A stretch of 64,000 nucleotides of DNA, from contig JAFWYB010000003.1 in the NCBI GenBank assembly GCA_017517865.1, forward strand, positions 22,066 to 86,065. Direction: 5' to 3'. Both the position numbers and the translations under genes were made by a program. Each line of letters begins with the position of its first letter. Position 1 is the stretch's first letter. The notes beneath the pieces are model-generated. The model searched no databases. It was not told the DNA's origin and saw only the letters and a list, made by a program, of their open reading frames with translations. This document shows, in pieces, positions 1-9,000 of this stretch. This DNA comes from Clostridia bacterium (GTDB lineage: Bacteria; Bacillota; Clostridia; Oscillospirales; Acutalibacteraceae).

Positions 1-1
1 C

Positions 2-1681
2 ATGAGATATTATGAACATATTTCTGCTTCCGGTACTGCTGAGCAGAAGCTTGAGCAAGTGATTGAATATCTGTATAAGCTCACAGATATTATGAACTAC
101 AATCTTGACAGTACATCGCCTGAAGGTATCTGGAAAGCCACAAACGAAGCACTCAGAATTGATAGTGCTGCGGCAAAAAGTGAAGAACAGCTTCGCAAGG
201 ATGAGTACACCTCTTTGCGAAATCTTATTGTTAAGTCGGCAACGAATATTCTTAAGGTAGAGGACTCTCTGTCATACACTCTCAGTGGCGGATATATTGC
301 AGAAAGTGAGGACGGTTTTTTTAAGGAGGACGGTTATCTTAACATTGAGGGTACACCATATAATATTGCTCAGTATTATAAGTACCAAAGTGCTGTTGTG
401 AACAATGTGAAATCTTATACACAGAGTCTTGATGCGTATTTGAAAATGGGTATTCTCGAAAAGAATGGAGAAGAGCCTGTTTTCGGTATGGATATAGGCT
501 ACAACAAAAGTTCTTTTATTTATGACGGTACTGAATATGAGACAATTCCTTCAAAGGTAAGAATAACACCGGAACGAATAGGCTTTTATATCGAGAATGA
601 AGAAATATCATACATAAGCAAAGGAAAAATATATTTTCCTTATGCGACTATTGAAGGTGGCTCTATCAATATAAATGAAGGCACCTTTAAGGTCGATGAG
701 CTTGGTAATCTTACTGCTTCAAGCGGCACGTTTTCCTGCAGTGACGGTTCATCAAAGGTTGCTGTAGAAAACGGTGCTATTAAGTGCTATGTAGATGATA
801 AGCACTACGGTACTATTATATCTGCCATTGACGGAAATATCGATAATGAAAATCCGATGATGTATATCGTATCTAATCAGCTTGAGTGTGCAGGTACCTG
901 CCTGAAGGCAAGCGAAGACAGCTGGTATATACAGTTTGCTCAGGATATGCAGGATGCGATAAAGGTAAGACATCAGTTTTACGGTAATGTGCATATCAAG
1001 GGCGAGATGCTCGTTGACGGTTATATATATAACAAAGGTAATCTTCTTATCGGTGTGAGCTCAAGCCAAAACGTTCTGGTCGGCTCGGCTGACCGAAGCG
1101 GCCACACGTTTATATATTCGGGTGAAAACAATGATATCAGGCTTTACGGTAAAAATATCCGTTTGAATGCAACACAGTACATTTACGTTCCTTATGGCGC
1201 AAGTATGCTGTTCAAAACCTCGAGTGAAGCTTCTTATACGCAAGGTATATATTGCGGTACGGTACAAAGCAGAATAGGTATGCACGTCGGTATGGATGCC
1301 GAGTCGCTGTTTCTTCACGGTGATGTTATGCTCGCTTCTGGCGCAGCCGTAACATCTGACCGAAGATTGAAAAAAGATATAAATACCCTTGACGAAAGGT
1401 ACGAGAAGCTTTTTGATTTGCTTGAGCCTAAAAGTTTTCGATACCGTATGTATTCACAAAAGGAGCATACAGGTTTTATAGCCCAGGATATAGCAGACGC
1501 ATTGACTGTGAGCGGCTTTGATACGGAAAATACAGGCGCGTTCGTAGCAATTAAAACCACAACAGGAGAGGAATTTGCTCTTGTTTACGAAGAGTTTATA
1601 GCACTTAACACTTTTATGATTAAAAAGTGTCTTAAAAGAATAGAAGAGCTTGAAAAAATAATAAAGGAAAAGGCGGTATAA
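2..1681 (+). CDS. Phage tail/host-specificity protein with C-terminal S74 intramolecular chaperone
   Basis: This is probably a virion adhesion protein of the tail tip. The C-terminal ~105 residues match the peptidase S74 (endosialidase chaperone) domain: a TSDRRLKKDI motif with Ser452 at the expected self-cleavage site, then the FIAQDI and IALNTFMIK signatures and a terminal coiled coil (LKRIEELEKIIKEK). In this family the chaperone helps the trimeric fibre fold and is then released by autoproteolysis at the Ser. The central part (about 190-440) is a beta-rich stretch with SGTFS-like repeats, as in shaft domains. The ATG is at the second base of the window, so the protein may be complete or truncated at its N-terminus. 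It is followed two bases later by the next gene. Confidence 0.85.
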   Translation: MRYYEHISASGTAEQKLEQVIEYLYKLTDIMNYNLDSTSPEGIWKATNEALRIDSAAAKSEEQLRKDEYTSLRNLIVKSATNILKVEDSLSYTLSGGYIAESEDGFFKEDGYLNIEGTPYNIAQYYKYQSAVVNNVKSYTQSLDAYLKMGILEKNGEEPVFGMDIGYNKSSFIYDGTEYETIPSKVRITPERIGFYIENEEISYISKGKIYFPYATIEGGSININEGTFKVDELGNLTASSGTFSCSDGSSKVAVENGAIKCYVDDKHYGTIISAIDGNIDNENPMMYIVSNQLECAGTCLKASEDSWYIQFAQDMQDAIKVRHQFYGNVHIKGEMLVDGYIYNKGNLLIGVSSSQNVLVGSADRSGHTFIYSGENNDIRLYGKNIRLNATQYIYVPYGASMLFKTSSEASYTQGIYCGTVQSRIGMHVGMDAESLFLHGDVMLASGAAVTSDRRLKKDINTLDERYEKLFDLLEPKSFRYRMYSQKEHTGFIAQDIADALTVSGFDTENTGAFVAIKTTTGEEFALVYEEFIALNTFMIKKCLKRIEELEKIIKEKAV

Positions 1682-1683
1682 AA

Positions 1684-2025
1684 ATGAAAACAACATTTAA
1701 AACAATTCTCGACAGCGTTCCTGCGTTGCAAACACTTACAAAGATGAGCTTCAGAGCTTCTGAGGCCGTTGCTCTTTCTCGCCTTGTAAAAAAGCTTGAC
1801 GGCGAATTAAAGGTTTTTGATAATGTCAGAAAAAACTACGAAAAAAAGTATGAAAACGAAGAGTTGATGAAACACTTAAACTCTCTTCTCGGTCAGGAGT
1901 GTGAGGAGTATGAAAAAATTACACTTACGCTTTCAGAAGACAACTCGATAGATGCCGCCACCATTCTTAATTGCGAAGAATTTATTGATTTTGTAATAAA
2001 GGAGGATAAAGATAATGGCCAGTAA
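1684..2025 (+). CDS. Small phage protein, possibly DUF1617-like
   Basis: A 113-residue charged, helical protein lies between the tail protein and the virion genes. Its N-terminal half (LTKMSFRASEAVALSRLVKKLDGEL) and the helix that follows resemble the short DUF1617-type proteins found after tail genes in Firmicutes phages, but the similarity is only a recognised pattern. The ORF overlaps the next gene by 11 bases, so the two are probably translated together. It has no membrane segment and no catalytic motif. The function is unknown; a tail-assembly or chaperone role fits the position. Confidence 0.6.
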   Translation: MKTTFKTILDSVPALQTLTKMSFRASEAVALSRLVKKLDGELKVFDNVRKNYEKKYENEELMKHLNSLLGQECEEYEKITLTLSEDNSIDAATILNCEEFIDFVIKEDKDNGQ

Positions 2026-3040
2026 AATGTCGTCTTCTTCCGCGTGGAAAAACTATCAGAGCATTCTTAAGACAAAGCCCGGTGATTTCAAGTATTCCGC
2101 GAAAAAGCCCGCATGGAGCTATGATGATTCTAAGCTCAATGCCTATTATGATATGCTTCTTAATCGAAAAGATTTTACCTTTGATCTGGATAAGAATGCC
2201 TTATACGGTCAGTATAAGGATTTTTATACAAAACAGGGTCAGCTTGCCATGATGGATACCGCGGGTCAGGCAGCTGCTTTGACGGGTGGTTACGGCAACA
2301 GTTATGCAACTGCTGCGGGACAACAGGCGTATCAGCAGAATCTTGACCAGCTCGGAGAAATGGTTCCCGAAATTTACGGACTTGCGCTTCAGCAGTATCA
2401 GATGGAAGGTGAACAGCTTTATAACAAATATGCTCTTGCTGCCGGAGAAAGAGATGTTGCATACAATCAGTATCTCGATAACCTTAACAGATATTACAGA
2501 GATTACGATGCTGCTTACCAGAAGCATAGTGACAGTGTCGACCGTTGGTATAACGATGCAAATATGGCATACGGTATGTACGGTGATGCACGTGATTATG
2601 AATATCAGCAGGAGAGGGCAGCCGTTCAGGATAGCCAGTGGGCTAAGGAATTTGCAGAGAGTCAGAGGCAGTCGGATAGAGAACACAGTCTCAGGATGAA
2701 ACAGCTTGAAGCAGACCGAGAAGCCTTTGAAAGGGATTATGAAATGTGGGAAAAAGAATTTAATGCTAAATACGGCGGCACAGGAAACGAACCTGTGGTT
2801 GAAGAATCTAAGCCTGAAGACCAGGGTTCAAATAAATCGGAGCTTACACAAGCTGAGAGGTTAGCGGCTTTAGGTATGAGCGAAAAGGAAGAGCAGGTTG
2901 TTATGGATATAATCGAAGAAATTCAAAATAAAGGTATGGTCGGTGATACAGAACGCTTGAGTAACTTTATAAGCGAATACGGAAAGGATCTTACTCTTTC
3001 ACAGCTTAAGGCTCTCAGAATTATATTTTTAGGTGAGTGA
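2015..3040 (+). CDS. Putative phage internal virion/ejection protein
   Basis: The 341-residue protein is rich in Tyr, Gln and Ala (many YNQY, QQYQ, YRDY segments), followed by a long charged coiled coil (about 200-245) and an acidic linker. It belongs to no enzyme family I recognise. Its position just before a giant polyvalent virion protein suggests a structural partner that is packaged and ejected with the DNA. An AGQAAALTGGYGNSYA segment near residue 85 is glycine/alanine rich and could contact membrane or tail tube. The start uses AAAGGAGGATAAAGATAATG inside the previous gene. The function is inferred from context only. Confidence 0.6.
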   Translation: MASKMSSSSAWKNYQSILKTKPGDFKYSAKKPAWSYDDSKLNAYYDMLLNRKDFTFDLDKNALYGQYKDFYTKQGQLAMMDTAGQAAALTGGYGNSYATAAGQQAYQQNLDQLGEMVPEIYGLALQQYQMEGEQLYNKYALAAGERDVAYNQYLDNLNRYYRDYDAAYQKHSDSVDRWYNDANMAYGMYGDARDYEYQQERAAVQDSQWAKEFAESQRQSDREHSLRMKQLEADREAFERDYEMWEKEFNAKYGGTGNEPVVEESKPEDQGSNKSELTQAERLAALGMSEKEEQVVMDIIEEIQNKGMVGDTERLSNFISEYGKDLTLSQLKALRIIFLGE

Positions 3041-3054
3041 GACGGAGGTTTAAA

Positions 3055-6000
3055 ATGAAACGTAAATCTTTATTTGAAGATGAAAATTCCAGCTATCAGA
3101 AATTTGTCAAATCCGGAGCTAAGAAGAAAAGTTCAGAGTCTTTATTTGAGGATGAAAACTCAAGCTACAGCCACTATGTTATCGGTGAAAAGCTTAAGGA
3201 AGCAGAAAGAAGTGCACGAATAAGAGCTGAGGCTGTCGATAAAGATTTTTTAAATTCTGAAGCGTATGCTGATGTAAACAGCAGTAGTTATAATCAGGCA
3301 TTTAAGGAATACAGAGAAGTAAAAGCTGCCCTTGATGATTATAATAGCTATATCGAAAACAGAAGAATAAGCAAAATGTCTTTGGGTGAGCTTGATGCCG
3401 TTATCGCTGACTACGATGAAAAGATAGCTTCCCATAAAAATTACGTAAAATGGGATAAGGGTTGGTTGCCCGGTGGTTTAAGTCCGGATGAAGCGTCATA
3501 TCATAAGGATGAGATGAATAAACTTGAAAACGAATCGGCAAAATACAGAACAAGAAGAGACTACGTTAAAGCGCAGGAAGTGACAGGATCACTTCCTGCC
3601 GATGTCGTTGAATTGCTTGATAAGTATAACAACATTTTATATTCTCAGCAGGGAACCGATTTTTCACAGATAGCATCTGCTTTTATGGGTGCAGGCGGTG
3701 AAGGTGGCGGAAACAGGGTACAGTATTCATCAAACGAAAATATAAAAAACCATATTGCTAAAGAACTCGCCGAAAGAGGATATGAGAACTTTTCAGAGCT
3801 TGCAGAATACAGAAAATATATAACTGATGTCGAATTTACCGATGAATATACACAGCGGTGGGAAGATTTTACGAAGGAGCATCCTGTTGCTTCTTCGGTT
3901 TTAAACCTTGCGATGGCTCCGGCAAGAATGGTAACAAGCTCGGTAGGAGCTCTTGACGGTATCGGTAATCAGTCAGATCTTGGATTTAATCCTTATAACC
4001 CTTACTATGCTCTTACTCACGCCAACAACGCGAAGCAGAGCGTTATAATTGACTCCTTCGACGAGGGGATTATTTCAAAAGATGCGAAAACATTCCTTTA
4101 CAATACTGCGGAAAGTGCAGTGGAGAGCATTCTTTCGAGTGTTGCATTCGGAGGAGGCGGAGGAGCCGTGCTCGGTCTTGGTGCCTTTGGTGATACTGTT
4201 CTCGGCACGGTTGAAAAGGGCGGCAACTATGAGGATGCGCTTTTTTCAGGTATTCTTGCCGGTACATTTGAGGGGTTATTTGAAACAGTTTCTATAGGCC
4301 AGCTGAAAGCCTTTAAGGATATTCCCGTAAACAGTTTAAAGGACGTGCTTCGTAATATAGGCAGTGGTGTGCTTGTAAACGCATCTGAAGAAACTCTTAC
4401 CGAATTAGCCAACGTTATGAGTGATTATATGATTAACGGTGGTGTATCAGATTACTACAATGCTGTTGTTGCATATATGGATGACGGTATGGGCGAAGCA
4501 GAGGCGAAACGAAAAGCGGCAGGAGACATAGGCTCAAGAATCTTTGAAGCGGGTGTCAGCGGTGGACTTATGGGTGCAGGCTTCGGTGCAGGCGGAAGTG
4601 CAGTAAGCTACGGAAAGAGCCTGTATAACAGATATGAGTCGGGTAAGGGCACAGTAGAAGGCGGTCAGCTCGGTACTCTTGTTGACGGCGCAGCAGACGT
4701 GCAGGGTGATGATAAATATAAGAGCCTTTATGAAAGTGTTGTAAAAAGTCAGCAGGCGGCAGAGAAGGATGCTGATTATGATTACTCTATGAAGGAGTAC
4801 TATAAGGTCGGTAAGCTCTCAGAACGTCTTGCTGAGACAACGGAATCAGAGAGAAATAGCATAGTCAGAAGTGCCGTTTCTGACAGATTCAAAAGCCTTG
4901 GTGAAACGGGTGACATCAACATTCTTTCTTCTGCGGTTACTAAGACGGTATTCGGGGAGAAGCTTACACACAAGGAAAAAGCAGCTCTCAAAGACAGTAA
5001 ACATGCACAGCAGGTTATCAATGAGGCGGGCGACGTTTACGGAGAGTACTCATCGGCGTGGGTTGACAAAACAAAGGCTGATGTTGATGCTCTTTATGAG
5101 AGAAGATACTCTCCCGAAACAGCAGCATTGTCAGAAAGTACCGAAACAAAGAAGTACTCCGATGAAAACTACGTTAACCGTGTAAAAGAAACGGTTATTG
5201 AAAAAGGGCAGAACAAGGATGCGTTTGATAAGCAATTCGACCTCTTTCTGAGCTACGGCCGTCAGGGCGTTGATTTTGATACTGTCAAGGACACTGTTCC
5301 CGAGAGTGCGGGTGTAAGTGAACGTCAGCTGAAGGCGGCTTATGACCTCGGCGCCGAGCTCGATGCACAGTCAAAGCTTGACGTTGTTACCGGTATTTCA
5401 TCAGTAAAGGGCGGAGAGGTTTACGTTACCACAACTGCAGGCAATACAAGGAAGCTTTCCGAACTTAATGTGGAAGCGGCAACGGGACAGCTTGTAAGGA
5501 GTGCTTCGAAGTATGACAAAGATACTGCGAATGCTTTTATTCGTGGATACAACAGAAGTGCAACTGTTTCAAGCTATGCCAGAGCCTTTGATGCATTCTA
5601 CAGTGCAGGTGTATCAAGCTCAGATGCGAAGTATTCTGACGTACTCGAAAAGAACAAGTCTCTTATCAAATATATGGATAACGCCGATGTCGCAAGGAAA
5701 GCCTTTGATATGGGCAGAGCCGAGAGAACAAAGGCTGACAAAGCGATTAAACAGAAAAAGCAGACAGGTGCACATCCTGCAAAGGGTACATATCAGAGCA
5801 AGACTGTTTCTGTTGGTGAAGAGGCTGTTGATGAATTTTACAGTGCCCTTGCAAAAAAGACGGGCATTGACATTGACAGAGTGCATAATATATTAAACAA
5901 CAAAAAACAGGTTGCAAATGCGCAGTATGACCCGACAAAGCACAAAATGACGGTTTCTGCTTCGGCACAGAATGAATTGCAGGCTTCGGTGCATGAGCTC

Positions 6001-9000
6001 ACTCACGCTGCCTTTGCCTACAACACCGAAAAGATGAAGCCTGTTAAAAAGGCTGTTATTGATTATTTCCTTTCACAGAATTCCGAATCAGAGTTTGAAG
6101 AGATCCTTCGTCAGTACGGTGCAAGCTATGAGGGTGACAGCAGAGCCGATATCGAAGAAGAGTTCGTTGCTGATGCACTCGGTGGTATGTTCACAACTGA
6201 AGAGGGTGTGCAGGACTTCCTCAACTGGCTTCAGGAGGAAAGCGGATATAAGGCAGAAGAAAAGAAAACCATTCTGCAGAGAATTACAGAATGGCTGAAT
6301 GACATTATTGAAGCTATCAGAGATATAATGAATTCGGGTGAGCTCAACGGTGCAGGCAAGTTCTTTGCAAAGGAAAATTGCGACGAGCTTGTAAGAATCA
6401 GAAAGCAGTTTCTTGAAGCTCTTGACGGCGCAGGGGTGAATTACCGTGAAGGCGGTGCTGTTGAGGGGAATGTGAAATTTTCGAACAAACGTTTGACAAA
6501 TGGTACTGAAACAGCGTATAATAATGACAACGAATATCTCACAATGGCAAACAGAGCAAAGCCGAATGCACGGTCAAGCATAAACTGGGTGTATCAGCAA
6601 GAGCTTTTTTCTTTCAAGGAGAACAAATTGTTCTTTGAAAAGATAAGTGAGATAAATCAAGGTTCAGGGGCGTTCATTCAAAACCTTGACGGTGAATATA
6701 TGTTGCCGATTGGTAACAAAATTGTTTTTACCAACGGTGACTATGATACACCATATATCAGCAAAGTCATTGAAGTAATGACAGAATATGACACAAGATT
6801 CGAAGAGGTCAGGAGGTTAGTATTCGATTATGAAAAAGGGTTACGATCCAACTTCGCCAATGAGACAAGAATTTTTAAAAACATGTATGGACATGGGTAT
6901 ATCTACGAGTACAATAGCGGATTTAACGGAGCCTATGAAATGGGCGACGGAAAAAGAAAAAGAAAAAATCGCAAAAGTATTATTGAAAATTATTTCAAGA
7001 GCCAAAACAGAGGAAGAAATGCTGGAAATGGCAACAAAGAGCTTCGGAGCGGAAGCGATGAAAAGAGAGTAAAGTTTTCCCTCCCACTCTCCAACCTCAA
7101 TGATCTCCACCGCAGCACTATTGATAAGGTGACAGAGCTGGGCAAGGTCACTGCTCAGATGCAGGCTCACATACTGCGTATAGGCTCAAATCTCACAAAG
7201 AGAGAACTGTCTGCTCTTAAGATTCAGGAGATTGCAAGAAAACTGAAGGTTGACTATGCTTCAAAGCTTGATATTCACGATTTATCGGGCAGATTGACAG
7301 AACTTTATACTCTCATCAATGAGGGAGGAGCATCCTATGATGTGCTTCGTGCTCATCTTGACGATATAAAGGAAAGGCTTCTCAAGGAATCAAAGTATAT
7401 GAAGCCTGATATAAGTGAAGCGGCAAAGGAACGTCTGAGAGAAATCAGAAAAACTCCCGTGAGCATCAACGAAACACAGCTGGCAGAGATCCTCAGTATG
7501 TACGGCAATATGACTAACTTCAGAAGGTACACCGGCTTACAGATAACCAAGGACGGTACACCTCTTGAAATGCGTTGGTCTGAATGGGCTGATATGTCGG
7601 GTATGTTTGATCCTGAGATTTCCGATGCGGATATGCCCATAAGACTTGCCGAGATTGTTGATTCTCTCAAGAATACATACGAGGATGAAAGCGGATACGA
7701 CCTTGATTCTGCGAGAGACCAGCTCGATGCGGATATATGCGCCGCATATCTTGAGATACCGACTGTGTCGGAGCTGGGTAACCGTTTCTTTGAGATAGAG
7801 CAGGAGCTTCTTACGGAGCTTAAGGAGCAGAGAGATCTTTATACAAGTACCTTCAACAAAACCTATGCTCTTGCAAGGAAAGCGGCAAAGAATGACTTTG
7901 ACCGTCAGCTCGTGAATGCAAAGGCAAGAATGGAGCAGAGAGTACAGAACATAGCCGATACGAGACTTCGTGAGAAGAAGCGTAACCGACTGATTAAAAC
8001 CGTCAAGAGGCTTGACCGACTTCTCCGTAATCCCGGCAAGGGTGCACCGAGTGCCGGTGTGAATAAGTACGACCAGGAGTATGTGCATCTGACAAATATT
8101 CCCGAAGAAATGAAAAGAACGGTTATCGACTTCTGCAGTGTGTTTATTGACAATGATGCAGGTGTGTTCACCGGAAAATATACTGACAGTGAAAACGTTG
8201 TCAGAAAGAAAATAAATGAGCTCAGAAAACAGTATCAGAACCTCAAGCAGAGTGAGTCTTATATCGGTACTTCCGTCAGTGATGAAATGACAGCAAAGCT
8301 CGAAAAGCTTCATGACATTGTTGCTGACAAGAGGCTGGCACAGCTCACTGCTGCCGAGCTCGATATGGTGAATGAAATTGCCGACCACCTTATGGCGGTA
8401 ATTAATAATGAAGTCAAGATGTGGGTTAACGGTAAGCAGACAAAGGTTGCTGACATAGGAAAGTCTGCACTCAATGAGCTGGCAGGCAAGGGAATGAAGG
8501 GATATATTCAGGCGATGAAGGGTATCGATAAGCTCAGTGTTATGAACCTGAAGCCGATATATTTCTTTGAAAAGGTTGGCGGTATTCTCGAAATGCTCTG
8601 GAAGGATATTCTCGGCGGTCAGGATAAATATGTTCGTAATATGCAGTTTGCTCAGCAGAGGTTCAGCGATATTGCAAAGAAGTATCATCTTGACAGATGG
8701 ACGGATGATAAGGCAGAAACCTTCACCACGGCACAGGGACACGAAATCAGCCTTACAAGAGGACAGGCTCTTCTCATTTGGGCAACCTGGAAGAGAGAAG
8801 GCAAGGCAGGCAAGGACAGTAAGCACCTTTTTGAGGGCGGTATTGTTTATCCCGATACGGTAAAGAAGGCATCTGAAAAAGGTAAGAAGGGACTTCCTGA
8901 GGTGCTGCAGAAGGTTTATGAGGACGGTACTGCTCACCGCATCCGTGTGGAGGACATGCTCAAAATTGATGAATGGCTTACAGATGAGCAGAAAAAGTAT

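Noticed and set aside
7537-8937. Long 466-residue minus-strand ORF inside the giant phage gene
   Set aside because: It is a low-complexity shadow of the coding strand, with no RBS and no recognisable protein.
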